DNA of 34,383 nucleotides, taken from Lachnospiraceae bacterium (GTDB taxonomy: Bacteria; Bacillota; Clostridia; Lachnospirales; Lachnospiraceae). Location: assembly GCA_024403435.1 (NCBI GenBank), contig JAKSRV010000012.1, forward strand, positions 1 through 34,383. The letters are read 5' to 3'. A model generated the notes under the pieces. That model was given only the letters and a program-made list of their open reading frames with translations, was not told the origin of the DNA and did no database searches. Positions 16,136-24,714 of this stretch are shown here, one piece after another; positions within the stretch are counted from its first letter, which is position 1; every line of letters starts with the position of its first letter. Position numbers and translations under genes: made by a program.

Positions 16136-18014
16136 ACTTTACTCTAAGTATTCTTTCAAGTGCATTATCAATTCTTTTTTCGTCGATAACTCCATCGTTA
16201 ACTGCCTGAATAATACCTTCATATGCAGTCTCGAAATCCTCGGGGCAAAACAGAATATCACAACCGGCCTTGAGTGCTGCTATAGCAGCCTCATCCGAAC
16301 CATAATACTGAGAAACAGCCATATCACTCAGATTACCGGAAATAACTATTCCGTTGTATCCGAGTCTGTTTCTGAGGATTCCTGTAACAACGTCTTCTGA
16401 TAAGCTTGCAGGTACATCACAGTATGCCGAATATACGACATTGCTTATCATAATCATATTTGCACCATTTTCGATTAAGTTCTGATAAATCAAGAATTCT
16501 GCAGATGAAAACTCTTCATCTGTTCTTTCGGATACTACTCTACCGGCTTCCGGATTCTCGGTAATCATACCTACTCCGGGGAAATACTTTACACAAGCGG
16601 TAACATTACCATCCTCAAGACCTCTCATCATCTCATTTGCATAAGTAAGTACCTGTCCCGAATTATCCGAATAGATTCTGCCTCCGAGAATATTGTCGGT
16701 AACAATTGCCAAATCAGCTACAGGTGCAAGATTAACATTAAGTCCAATCTCATTCATTGCAAATCCGATAGAAACACCGGCACTGTATGCATTTGTCACA
16801 TCATCGGTAGCAGCTATATCAGAAGCCGACTGCTCAGCCTCATAATATCCCGCCTTAGCAAGTGCTCCCATATCACCGCCTTCTTCGCTAAATGCAAAGA
16901 AAGTAGGATATTTTACCATTGCAGAAGTCTTTTCAATCAATGTTGTAAACTGATCTTTATTACTAATATTTTTGTCGGAATAAACAATTCCTCCGACAGC
17001 GTATTTATCAAGAGCTCTCTGCGTAGCATCGCCGGCGATAGTTGCAACAGTTGCTCCGGTGATTGACTCGGGAGTAACCATAAAAATTCCGGCAACCTTG
17101 TCTTCAAGACTCATGTCCGCAATAATTCCGGCAACATATTCACCCAACAAATCAGGTTCCGGCTCGGGCTCAACCACATCATCAACAGGCTCTACGACAG
17201 GCTCTGAAATATCATCTTCCATGCCAAGCATATCGTTGATAATATCCTCGGTCTGTTCTGTAGCTTCTGATACTTCTATCACATTCTCGGTAGTTTCGGT
17301 ATTGCTAATCGGCTTAATAAACTTAAGATATGCAAAAACACCTATTCCTACAAGAATAGCCACCAATAATATAATAACTATATATGAAAGGACCTGATTT
17401 CTGATACGTCTCTTACGTCTGGCCTCACGCTTCTCATCCTGAACACTTGCAGAAGCATCGGACTTTTTACGTTCATGCTTATCCTTAGCGACTCTTGCAG
17501 CCTCTTTTCTGACATCCGCCTCTGCAGCCTGCTTGAGATTAGCCTTCTTCTCATCTTTTTTATCAGACTCTGCAGAATCTATCTCATCATCGTTTGCATC
17601 ATCTTTGACATCAGTATCAGTCTCATCTGCGTCACTGTCTGCTTCTTCACTATCCGTTTTGTCAGAATTTGTCTCAGTATCCGCACTCACTTCCGGATTA
17701 TCGTCACTGAAATCAACTTCACCTACAGATACGGTTCCCTCGTCGGTTGCCTCTGTAGCAGACTCGTTTACAGTTTCAGTTTCTTTACCGGCTGTCTCTG
17801 CAGCTTCAGTGTCTTTACTTACTGCCTCTGTTGCCTCTTCTGCGGATTCGGAAAACTCTGCTTCAACCGCTTCTTCCTGCACTTCTGCAGTCTCAGCGTC
17901 TTGAGTCTCAGTATCCTGAGTCTCGGTGTTCTGAACCTGAGTATTCACTGCGTCCATTTCTGCTTTAGCATTGGACGCAGCAATATTCTTTTTTTTATGA
18001 TTTCTTTTAGACAT
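16113..18014 (-). CDS. Membrane-anchored GH3 (NagZ-like) protein, probably non-catalytic
   Basis: The 633-residue product has three parts. The first is an acidic T/E/D/A-rich N-terminal region (about 20-160) with a basic stretch at 165-205. The second is one membrane helix (about 208-231, YIVIILLVAILVGIGVFAYL). The third is a linker and a GH3 domain (about 290-630) of the beta-N-acetylhexosaminidase/NagZ type. Active NagZ has KHFPGHGxxxxDSH and ISDDL.M; here the matching positions read KYFPGVGMITENPE (476-489) and ISGNLSDM (558-565). The nucleophile aspartate and the catalytic histidine thus appear lost, and D.EGGR has become SEEGGD. The catalytic domain should lie outside the cell. It sits between aspartokinase (14 nt upstream) and hemW (overlapping). 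The likely role is peptidoglycan binding or sensing. Confidence 0.82.
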   Translation of the reverse strand: MSKRNHKKKNIAASNAKAEMDAVNTQVQNTETQDTETQDAETAEVQEEAVEAEFSESAEEATEAVSKDTEAAETAGKETETVNESATEATDEGTVSVGEVDFSDDNPEVSADTETNSDKTDSEEADSDADETDTDVKDDANDDEIDSAESDKKDEKKANLKQAAEADVRKEAARVAKDKHERKKSDASASVQDEKREARRKRRIRNQVLSYIVIILLVAILVGIGVFAYLKFIKPISNTETTENVIEVSEATEQTEDIINDMLGMEDDISEPVVEPVDDVVEPEPEPDLLGEYVAGIIADMSLEDKVAGIFMVTPESITGATVATIAGDATQRALDKYAVGGIVYSDKNISNKDQFTTLIEKTSAMVKYPTFFAFSEEGGDMGALAKAGYYEAEQSASDIAATDDVTNAYSAGVSIGFAMNEIGLNVNLAPVADLAIVTDNILGGRIYSDNSGQVLTYANEMMRGLEDGNVTACVKYFPGVGMITENPEAGRVVSERTDEEFSSAEFLIYQNLIENGANMIMISNVVYSAYCDVPASLSEDVVTGILRNRLGYNGIVISGNLSDMAVSQYYGSDEAAIAALKAGCDILFCPEDFETAYEGIIQAVNDGVIDEKRIDNALERILRVKYAEAYEQ

Positions 18015-18028
18015 TTAAAACCCCTTAA

Positions 18029-19348
18029 TTACAGGCAGGTCTCTACAAAAATATCATAAATTGCCTTAATAGCATTTTCGAAATCGTCATTGGCAACACC
18101 AATGATGATGTTCATCTCTGAAGAACCCTGGTCAATCATCTTAATATTGATGTGTGCATGTGCAAGTGCAGAGAAAATTCTTGCTGCAGTTCCTCTGGTA
18201 GACTTCATTCCACGTCCTACAACTGCGATAAGAGCAAGGTCAGACTCGATATCAATTGTATCGGGCTTAGCAAGTCTCTGAATGGTAGAAACAACCTTCT
18301 GCTCCTTGTCCATGAACTCATCCTGATGAACAAATACAGTCATGGTATCGATACCTGAAGGAAGATGCTCGAAAGAAATATTGCTCTCCTCGAATGCCTG
18401 GAGAACCTTACGTCCGAAGCCTACCTCTGAGTTCATCATATCCTTCTCAATGTTGATTGAGCAGAATCCCTTCTTACCTGCAATACCGGTGATAACATAC
18501 TTAGACTTCTGACCGGTGCTGCCTACAATCCATGTACCGCTGTTTCCGGGATCGTTGGTGTTACGAATATTGATAGGAATACCTTCCTGTCTTACAGGGA
18601 AAATAGCATCCTCGTGAAGTACACTTGCACCCATGTATGCAAGCTCACGGAGCTCACGATAGGTGATAATCTCAATCTTCTGAGGATTCTTAACGATTCT
18701 GGGATCGGTTACAAGACAACCTGATACGTCGGTCCAGTTCTCGTATACATCAGCATGAATAGCCTTAGCAACGATTGAACCGGTGATATCCGAACCACCA
18801 CGTGAGAAGGTCTTTACCTTACCGTTGTCATATGCACCGTAGAATCCGGGAACTACTGCATTCTCAAGTCCCTCAAGGCGCTTGCTGAGAACCTGATGGG
18901 TCTTCTCCGCGTTGAAGGTTCCGTCTTCATTAAAGAAAATAACGGTAGCTGAATCAATAAATTCAAAGCCGAGATAATTAGCCATGATGATACCGTTTAA
19001 GTACTCACCTCTTGAAGCTGCATAATCCTTACCGGCCTTTTCCTTGAAATTCTTTTCGATGGTAACAAACTCATCATCAAGAGAAAGCTTGAGCTTAAGT
19101 CCCTTAATAATCTCTTCGTATCTAGCCTTAATTGCCTTGAGCTCTTTTGCAAAATCCTTGTCTGCTTCTGCAAGAGCATAGCAGCCATAAAGCATATCGG
19201 TAACCTTGGTATCGTTACCAAATCTCTTTCCGGGAGCTGAAGGAACTACAAATCTTCTCTCAGCCTCTGCACGGATAATACTTCCAACCTTTTCGAACTG
19301 CTCAGCACTTGCGAGTGAGCTTCCACCAAACTTAACTACCTTAGACAT
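18029..19348 (-). CDS. lysC: Aspartate kinase
   Basis: A 439-residue monofunctional aspartokinase that phosphorylates aspartate, the first step to lysine, methionine and threonine. The opening VVKFGGSSLAS is the ATP-binding signature, with FSRGGSDITGS and ENWTDVSGCLVTDPRIV in the catalytic domain. Two ACT regulatory domains occupy about 300-439 (SINIEKDMMNSEVGF and LALIAVVGRGMKSTRG), implying feedback control by an end-product amino acid. ATG at 19354 is only 2 nt from GAGGAG, while ATG at 19348 is about 8 nt away and is preferred. It lies 54 nt after hom on the same strand and is probably read with it. Confidence 0.94.
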   Translation of the reverse strand: MSKVVKFGGSSLASAEQFEKVGSIIRAEAERRFVVPSAPGKRFGNDTKVTDMLYGCYALAEADKDFAKELKAIKARYEEIIKGLKLKLSLDDEFVTIEKNFKEKAGKDYAASRGEYLNGIIMANYLGFEFIDSATVIFFNEDGTFNAEKTHQVLSKRLEGLENAVVPGFYGAYDNGKVKTFSRGGSDITGSIVAKAIHADVYENWTDVSGCLVTDPRIVKNPQKIEIITYRELRELAYMGASVLHEDAIFPVRQEGIPINIRNTNDPGNSGTWIVGSTGQKSKYVITGIAGKKGFCSINIEKDMMNSEVGFGRKVLQAFEESNISFEHLPSGIDTMTVFVHQDEFMDKEQKVVSTIQRLAKPDTIDIESDLALIAVVGRGMKSTRGTAARIFSALAHAHINIKMIDQGSSEMNIIIGVANDDFENAIKAIYDIFVETCL

Positions 19349-19402
19349 TTTCATTTCTCCTCAAAATATATATGAAATATATTAAATATAAAGCTTACAA
19401 AA

Positions 19403-20647
19403 TTAAGCGTAGATACGAAGTCTTCCAAGAAGCTTATCTCCGAGCTTCTCTGCAAATGCTGCGAATTCGCGCTCCTTCATTACGGGAAGAACAAACGCTG
19501 CATCATCTCTTCCGTCTACAATAATATTCATCGCATCGGGGAACTGCTCGAATACAGCATCTGAAGCATCAGCTGTTGTACGTACATAGAAAGCAGTCTC
19601 AGTCTCAAGATAATCTGCAATCTTAGCTTCCTCAGCATTCCAGAATACTTCGATATTCTCGCCGATGTGCTTAGCGCACTCTGCGATATCTGCAACTACT
19701 GCACTTGCGGTAGGAAGCTTACCTGCTCCGCTTCCGTAGTACATAGTCTCTCCAACCATATTACCGGTTACAAATACACCGTTCATTACATCGTTAACAA
19801 GAGCGATGGGATGAGTAACGGGTACCATGTATGAGCTTACCTTTGCACTGATTTCAGGCTTGCCTGCGGCACGTGCCTCATCATCATAAGCAGCCTCAAG
19901 AGCCTTGGCGGTTCCGAGAAGCTTAATGGTATATCCGGCAGCTGCAGCATATGCAAAGTCATCTGCGGTTACCTTGCTGATACCCTCAGTATATACCTTC
20001 TCAAAATTAACGGTCTTTCCGAGCATAAGTGAAGAAAGAATAGAAATCTTTCTACAGGTATCATGACCCTCTACATCAGCGGTAGGATCCTGCTCTGCAT
20101 ATCCGAGTCTCTGTGCTTCCTTGAGTACATCTGCATAATCGGCACCCTCACGCTCCATCTTGGTGAGCATAAAATTGGTGGTACCGTTAAGGATACCTGC
20201 AATCTCTTCAACATATTCATGGCAAAGAGAAGTCTGAAGAGGACGAATAATGGGAATACCGCCGCCAACGCTTGCCTCGAACATATAATTACAGTTGTTC
20301 TTCTTTGCTATTTCAAGCATCTCTGTACCGTGAGCAGCTACCATAGCCTTGTTAGAGGTACATACGCTCTTACCGGCCTCAAGAGCAGCCTTGGTAAACT
20401 TATAAGCAGCACCTGTGCCTCCCATGGTCTCACATACAATCTGTACATCGGGATCGTTCATAATGATATCTACATCATGAACAATTTTATTTTCATAAGG
20501 ATCTCCGGGGAATTCTCTGAGGTCCAAAATATACTTTACATTAAGTTCCTGCTGAGTCTTTTTGTTCAACTGCTTCTTGTTGGTCTCTACAACCTCTACT
20601 ACACCGCTTCCTACAGTGCCGTAGCCGAGTACTGCAATATTGATCAT
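19403..20647 (-). CDS. hom: Homoserine dehydrogenase
   Basis: A 414-residue enzyme reducing aspartate semialdehyde to homoserine, the branch to threonine and methionine. The N-terminal NAD(P)-binding site is IAVLGYGTVGSGVVEVV (4-20). VCTSNKAMVAAHG carries the catalytic-region lysine (about 100), and ILNGTTNFML (about 152-161) and EQDPTADVEGHDTCRK follow. The C-terminal tail after about 350 resembles a short ACT-like domain. ATG at 20647 has AAGGAG about 9 nt upstream. A promoter and a stable hairpin lie in its leader. Together with the aspartokinase it forms a threonine/methionine-directed operon that continues into the GH3-like gene and hemW. Confidence 0.95.
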   Translation of the reverse strand: MINIAVLGYGTVGSGVVEVVETNKKQLNKKTQQELNVKYILDLREFPGDPYENKIVHDVDIIMNDPDVQIVCETMGGTGAAYKFTKAALEAGKSVCTSNKAMVAAHGTEMLEIAKKNNCNYMFEASVGGGIPIIRPLQTSLCHEYVEEIAGILNGTTNFMLTKMEREGADYADVLKEAQRLGYAEQDPTADVEGHDTCRKISILSSLMLGKTVNFEKVYTEGISKVTADDFAYAAAAGYTIKLLGTAKALEAAYDDEARAAGKPEISAKVSSYMVPVTHPIALVNDVMNGVFVTGNMVGETMYYGSGAGKLPTASAVVADIAECAKHIGENIEVFWNAEEAKIADYLETETAFYVRTTADASDAVFEQFPDAMNIIVDGRDDAAFVLPVMKEREFAAFAEKLGDKLLGRLRIYA

Positions 20648-20685
20648 TTTTCATCTCTCCTTAATACATATATGAGACAACCATA

Positions 20686-20713
20686 TCCCCCAAAAGATTG
20701 CTCTCTTGAGGGA
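20686..20713 (-). promoter_or_regulatory. Stable GCAA-tetraloop hairpin in the hom leader
   Basis: On the minus strand TCCCTCAAGAGA pairs with TCTTTTGGGGGA over 12 positions (two G-U pairs) around a GCAA loop, the GNRA class. It begins about 13 nt after the inferred start and ends 38 nt before the hom ATG. No U-run follows, so it is not a terminator. No T-box or known riboswitch motif was seen. It may be an mRNA stabiliser or a protein- or RNA-contact element. Confidence 0.55.
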
Positions 20714-20732
20714 AAAGTCTACTCAATCTAAT

Positions 20733-20762
20733 ATTTTATCACAATATCAAGTCGCTCCGCAA
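20733..20762 (-). promoter_or_regulatory. Promoter of the hom operon
   Basis: On the minus strand an extended -10, TGATAAAAT (hexamer at 20738-20733), has a weak -35 TTGCGG (20762-20757) 18 nt upstream. The extended TG motif supports use despite the poor -35. Confidence 0.5.
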
Positions 20763-20770
20763 TGTACTAT

Positions 20771-20796
20771 TTTCTCCTAATTTCATTAAGGAGAAA
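20771..20796. repeat. Inverted repeat after the nucleoside transporter operon
   Basis: TTTCTCCT (20771-20778) and AGGAGAAA (20789-20796) form an 8-bp dyad with a 10-nt gap, about 30 nt after the last permease stop and upstream of the hom promoter. It lacks a good U-run on the minus strand, so it is either a weak terminator or an operator for hom. Confidence 0.4.
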
Positions 20797-20827
20797 CGCC
20801 TATTTGCGGTCATTTAGGATAAAAGAA

Positions 20828-21889
20828 TTATCTCTCTTCTCTAAAATACGGTAAGCCTAATGATGCCGGCGGCTGATTCTCACGCTTGTTTCTGATACTG
20901 GTAATAACCAGCACTATAAGGGTAACCACATAAGGAATCATCTTGTAAAGCTGCTGATATTCCATATGGTCGATGTTCATAGGAAGGAACAGATACAGGA
21001 TGTACAATCCGCCAAAAAGAATTGATGCGAATATACTCATATCCGGCTTCCAGATGGTAAAGATTACCAGAGCGATTGCCAGCCATCCTCTGTCACCGAA
21101 TGCATCGTTTGACCATACACCGGTAGCATAGTCCATTACATAATACAGACCGCCGAGGCCTGCAATCATACATCCGATGCATGTCGCACCATACTTATAC
21201 ATGGTTACGTTGATACCTGCCGAATCGGCTGTGGCAGGGCTTTCACCTACCGCTCTCAAATGAAGACCTACTCTCGTCTTCTTGATTACAAGTGCTGCCA
21301 CAATAGCAATGATAATGCTCAAGTAAGCAAGAGGACCATATGATAAGAATATCTTGCCAAACCAGCCTGCAGACTCTGCAAACGGAAGTTTGACCGAAAA
21401 GTATTTACTGGTATTGGTCAAAGCAATCGAAGGCACATCCGCACCCGACAGCTTAATCAGTGATGCTCCGAAGAAATTACCGAAGCCTACACCGAAGGTG
21501 GTCATTGCAAGACCTGTTACATTCTGATTGGCCTTAAGTGTTACGGTAAGGAAGCAATAGAGCAATCCCATCAGTAACGATCCAAGCAGGCAACTGAGCA
21601 TAGGAATCAGCACGCTTAGGAAAGGAACACCGTAGGTCAAAAATGCATCGGGACTGTTTGAAGCGGCTGCGGCAGCAATCTCAGCAGCATTTGCGGCTTC
21701 ATAGCTTTTTACAGCCTGTTCAAAATTGAATGCTCCGATTACACCGCTTATAGCGCCTACATACATAACACCGGGGATTCCGAGGTTAAGGTTACCGGAT
21801 TTCTGTGTAACTATTTCACCGGTACTACCGTACAAAAGAGGAATACCCTGAACTACTGCTTTTGGAATGAAAGAAACTATATTAAACAT
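20828..21889 (-). CDS. nupQ: BMP-type ABC transporter permease (NupQ-like)
   Basis: A 353-residue multi-helix permease of the BPD_transp_2 family that pairs with the next gene's product to import nucleosides or related ligands. QGIPLLYGSTGEIVTQKSGNLNLGIPG near the N-terminus is the family hallmark, and LHLRAVGESPATADSAGIN is the conserved cytoplasmic loop that contacts the ATPase. Residues about 62-85 form an Ala-rich external insert. The gene overlaps the preceding permease by 8 nt, with GGGAGG about 9 nt from its ATG, so expression is coupled. It is the last gene of a four-gene operon (lipoprotein, ATPase, two permeases). Characterised relatives transport guanosine and other nucleosides; the exact ligand here is inferred. 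Confidence 0.85.
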   Translation of the reverse strand: MFNIVSFIPKAVVQGIPLLYGSTGEIVTQKSGNLNLGIPGVMYVGAISGVIGAFNFEQAVKSYEAANAAEIAAAAASNSPDAFLTYGVPFLSVLIPMLSCLLGSLLMGLLYCFLTVTLKANQNVTGLAMTTFGVGFGNFFGASLIKLSGADVPSIALTNTSKYFSVKLPFAESAGWFGKIFLSYGPLAYLSIIIAIVAALVIKKTRVGLHLRAVGESPATADSAGINVTMYKYGATCIGCMIAGLGGLYYVMDYATGVWSNDAFGDRGWLAIALVIFTIWKPDMSIFASILFGGLYILYLFLPMNIDHMEYQQLYKMIPYVVTLIVLVITSIRNKRENQPPASLGLPYFREER

Positions 21890-23003
21890 TGCCGTTTCCT
21901 CCCTTCGCAGATTTCTTGTTGAATACGATCTTATATCTAATGAAGAACTCGCAACCGATAATGAAGAAAATAATTATTCCGGTCAAAATCTCCGAGAATG
22001 ATTCATTCAATCCGCAGCTGGATGCAACCTCTCCCGCTCCCTTTTTAAGGAAGACAATCAACAGACTCGCAAATATCATTATCAACGGATTGAATTTCGC
22101 CAGCCACGATACCATTACCGCGGTAAAGCCCTGGCCTCCTACCAACGACGTAGTGATTGTCTGATGTACACCTGCTACAAGGATAAATCCTGTAAGACCA
22201 CATATTGCACCTGAGATAAACATGGTTCTGATAATAACCTTACCTACGTTTATTCCGACGTATCTTGCTGTATTCTCACTCTCACCGACTACACATATCT
22301 CATAGCCCTGCTTGCTGTAGTAAAGATATGCAAACATTGCAACTGTAGTGAGAACCGCAATAAATATTGTGAGTACATACTTACCGCCGATAAAGTTACC
22401 AATCCTGGGAAGCCATCCGAGTTCGGTATCTGCATTGATGATACCAACCTTACCTGCCCCCTTGGGATACTCCCATACGATGATATAAAATGCAGTAAGC
22501 TGAGTAGCTATATAGTTCATCATCAGGGTAAAAAGTGTCTCATTGGTGTTCCATTTTGCCTTGCAGATAGCAGGAAGCACTCCCCAGATTCCGCCGGCAA
22601 GAATAGCCGCAACCAGCATTACTGCAACCAGTGCAGGATGTGGAAGATACGGAGCAAGCTTAAGCATTACTGCAGATGTTGCAAGTGCTCCGACCAGCAC
22701 CTGACCTTCACCACCGATATTCCAAAACTTCATCTTGAATGCGGGAGTAAGTGCCAGTGCTATAAGCAAAAGGATTGATGTATCCTGTGCTGTAATCCAT
22801 GATTTTCTGACTGTTCCGAAAGCACCGTTTGCCATCGAACCATATACACTTAACGGATTAAGGCCGGTTGTAATCATTGTAATGATTGCACAGAGAATCA
22901 AGGCTGCCACTATAGCAACCACACGAATAAGAATTGCCTTTTTCAAGGTCATATCCGCTCTCTTGGCGATATGGAAAAGCGGTTCTGATTTAGTTTTTGC
23001 CAT
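21882..23003 (-). CDS. nupP: BMP-type ABC transporter permease (NupP-like)
   Basis: A 373-residue permease of the same family, larger than its partner. After a cytoplasmic N-terminus it has about eight to ten helices. FKMKFWNIGGEGQVLVGALATS is the conserved family segment near residues 90-110, and YEICVVGESENTARYVGINVGKV is the ATPase-contact loop. GGGAGG lies about 8 nt before the ATG. The gene overlaps the ATPase stop by 14 nt and the next permease start by 8 nt, which indicates tight coupling of subunit synthesis. Confidence 0.87.
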   Translation of the reverse strand: MAKTKSEPLFHIAKRADMTLKKAILIRVVAIVAALILCAIITMITTGLNPLSVYGSMANGAFGTVRKSWITAQDTSILLLIALALTPAFKMKFWNIGGEGQVLVGALATSAVMLKLAPYLPHPALVAVMLVAAILAGGIWGVLPAICKAKWNTNETLFTLMMNYIATQLTAFYIIVWEYPKGAGKVGIINADTELGWLPRIGNFIGGKYVLTIFIAVLTTVAMFAYLYYSKQGYEICVVGESENTARYVGINVGKVIIRTMFISGAICGLTGFILVAGVHQTITTSLVGGQGFTAVMVSWLAKFNPLIMIFASLLIVFLKKGAGEVASSCGLNESFSEILTGIIIFFIIGCEFFIRYKIVFNKKSAKGGNGNV

Positions 23004-24546
23004 CGCTGTTTCCTCCCACCTTAGTCATCAATGCTCCGACTTCTTGTCTGTCTGCCGTACGGCCATCCAGTATACCGCTGACCTCTCCGCCGCAAAGGAC
23101 AAGGATTCTGTCCGAAAGCTCCATCAATACGTCCAAATCCTCACCTACATATACAACCGCTACGCCGGCTTTCTTCTGCTCATTAATCAAATCATAAATG
23201 GTATAAGAAGCATTAATATCAAGACCTCTTACCGCATAAGCTGTGAGCAATACCTTGGGAGCCGATGCGATTTCACGTCCTACCAGAATCTTCTGAACAT
23301 TACCACCCGAAAGACTTCTTACGGGAGTTGACAATCCGGGGGTAACAACCTCGAGCTCATTTACAACCGACTGTGCAAGTCTCTGAGGTCCCTTTCTGTC
23401 AGTGAAGGGTCCGCGACCGTTTTCATAAGATCTGAGCATCATATTGTCGGTCAGGTCCATATTTCCTACAAGACCCATTCCCAGTCTGTCTTCGGGAACA
23501 AATGAAAGACCTACTCCCATGTCCCTAATCTGCTTGGGATCCTTTCCAAGGAGCTGTTCTCTCTTACCCTTGTCGTCCACATACTCAATCGAACCTGATT
23601 CAACCACCTGAAGTCCGGCGATTGCTTCAAGCAATTCCTTCTGACCGCATCCGGATATTCCTGCGATTCCCAATATCTCGCCGCTTCTGATGGTGAAGGA
23701 TACATTTTTAAGCTTGGTAATTCCATCCTCGCTCTTGACCGTGAGGCCGTTTACCAGGATTCTGTCCTTGGGATTGACAGGCTCGGGTCTCATAATATTA
23801 AGCACTACCTTACGACCTACCATCATATCGGTCATCTCGGCCGCATTGGTGTCGGCGGTACGCATATCTCCGATATATTTACCCTTACGAAGAACCGCAA
23901 CTCTATCTGAAAGACTCTCAACCTCATGCATCTTGTGAGTGATGATTATGATTGCTTTGTTATCTTCCTTCATTTTACGAAGCACTGCAAAAAGCTTCTC
24001 CGTCTCCTGAGGGGTCAAAACCGCAGTAGGCTCATCGAGGATAAGAATATCCGCGCCTCTGTACAAAACCTTTACAATTTCTACAGTCTGCTTCTGCGAA
24101 ACAGACATATCATATATCTTCTGATTAGGATCAACATCAAAACCGTATTTGTCACATATCTCTCTGATTTTGGCGCCGGCTTTTTTGATATCGAGCTTTT
24201 CATCAAGTCCGAGAACAATGTTTTCTGCTGCAGAAAGCACATCAATCAGTTTGAAGTGCTGATGCACCATTCCTATTCCATAACTGAAGGAATCCTTGGG
24301 TGAAGCGATTGTAGCGGGCTTGCCATTAATCAGTATCTCTCCTTCGTCAGGGAAATAGAGACCGCAAAGCATATTCATAAGTGTGGTCTTACCGCTTCCG
24401 TTTTCTCCGAGGAGTGCCAATATTTCACCTTTGTACAGTTCCAAATTGACACCGGAATTGGCTGTTACCAAACCAAATCGTTTGGTTATATTTTTCATCT
24501 GTACAGCAGGAATTCTGCTATTATCCGGTTTTGTGTTTCCCATCAT
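22990..24546 (-). CDS. nupO: Nucleoside ABC transporter ATPase with two nucleotide-binding domains (NupO-like)
   Basis: A 518-residue protein with two ABC domains in tandem. The first is complete: GENGSGKTT, a signature near YDMSVSQKQTVEIVK, and ILILDEPTAVLTPQE. The second is degenerate in its nucleotide sites (GISGCGQKELL for Walker A; LLTAYAVRGLDI for Walker B) but retains the LSGGNVQK signature. That asymmetry is normal for sugar/nucleoside ATPases of the RbsA/MglA/YufO kind. A double ATG occurs at 24546 and 24543, with AAAGG 5 or 8 nt upstream. It is separated from the lipoprotein gene by 168 nt that contain two hairpins. Confidence 0.9.
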   Translation of the reverse strand: MMGNTKPDNSRIPAVQMKNITKRFGLVTANSGVNLELYKGEILALLGENGSGKTTLMNMLCGLYFPDEGEILINGKPATIASPKDSFSYGIGMVHQHFKLIDVLSAAENIVLGLDEKLDIKKAGAKIREICDKYGFDVDPNQKIYDMSVSQKQTVEIVKVLYRGADILILDEPTAVLTPQETEKLFAVLRKMKEDNKAIIIITHKMHEVESLSDRVAVLRKGKYIGDMRTADTNAAEMTDMMVGRKVVLNIMRPEPVNPKDRILVNGLTVKSEDGITKLKNVSFTIRSGEILGIAGISGCGQKELLEAIAGLQVVESGSIEYVDDKGKREQLLGKDPKQIRDMGVGLSFVPEDRLGMGLVGNMDLTDNMMLRSYENGRGPFTDRKGPQRLAQSVVNELEVVTPGLSTPVRSLSGGNVQKILVGREIASAPKVLLTAYAVRGLDINASYTIYDLINEQKKAGVAVVYVGEDLDVLMELSDRILVLCGGEVSGILDGRTADRQEVGALMTKVGGNSDGKN

Positions 24547-24591
24547 CTAATCCTTTCTTAGGGTTATAAATGTTCCGGTTCCTTAAACAAC

Positions 24592-24627
24592 TTTACAGAT
24601 ACCCCGAATTCGCGGAGTATCTGTAAA
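24592..24627 (-). repeat. Hairpin 1 in the lipoprotein-ATPase gap
   Basis: TTTACAGATAC (24592-24602) and GTATCTGTAAA (24617-24627) form a perfect 11-bp stem with a GC-rich 14-nt centre. No U-run follows on the minus strand. It may protect mRNA ends or modulate downstream ATPase expression. Confidence 0.55.
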
Positions 24628-24669
24628 ACCGTTCAAATCCAATGTGTATTATGTTCCACATATGACAAA

Positions 24670-24701
24670 GCAGGTTCGGCGCCTTTGAGCACCGGACCTG
24701 C
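24670..24701 (-). terminator. Hairpin 2, possible partial terminator after the lipoprotein gene
   Basis: GCAGGTTCGG (24670-24679) pairs with CCGGACCTGC (24692-24701) over ten positions with one wobble. It starts 14 nt after the lipoprotein stop and is followed on the minus strand by TTTGTCATA, a weak tract. Such stems often let a binding-protein mRNA accumulate above the mRNA for the membrane subunits. Confidence 0.55.
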
Positions 24702-24714
24702 AAAAAGTCATTAA

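Noticed and set aside
17475..18059. Long plus-strand open frame opposite the GH3-like gene's N-terminus
   Set aside because: It mirrors a low-complexity acidic coding region, has Cys/Phe/Leu-rich nonsense composition and no ribosome binding site.
20063..20731. Plus-strand 222-codon frame opposite hom
   Set aside because: The minus-strand frame is an intact, motif-complete homoserine dehydrogenase; the opposite frame has no family similarity.
20648..20760. T-box leader for hom
   Set aside because: The leader after the inferred start is only about 80 nt and lacks the conserved T-box sequence and an antiterminator.
22735..23331. Plus-strand 198-codon frame across the ATPase/permease overlap
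   Set aside because: It is antisense to two well-supported transporter genes and has no recognisable motif.
22990..24546. Degenerate second ATPase domain as a mutation
   Set aside because: Asymmetric nucleotide sites are normal in two-domain sugar/nucleoside importers.
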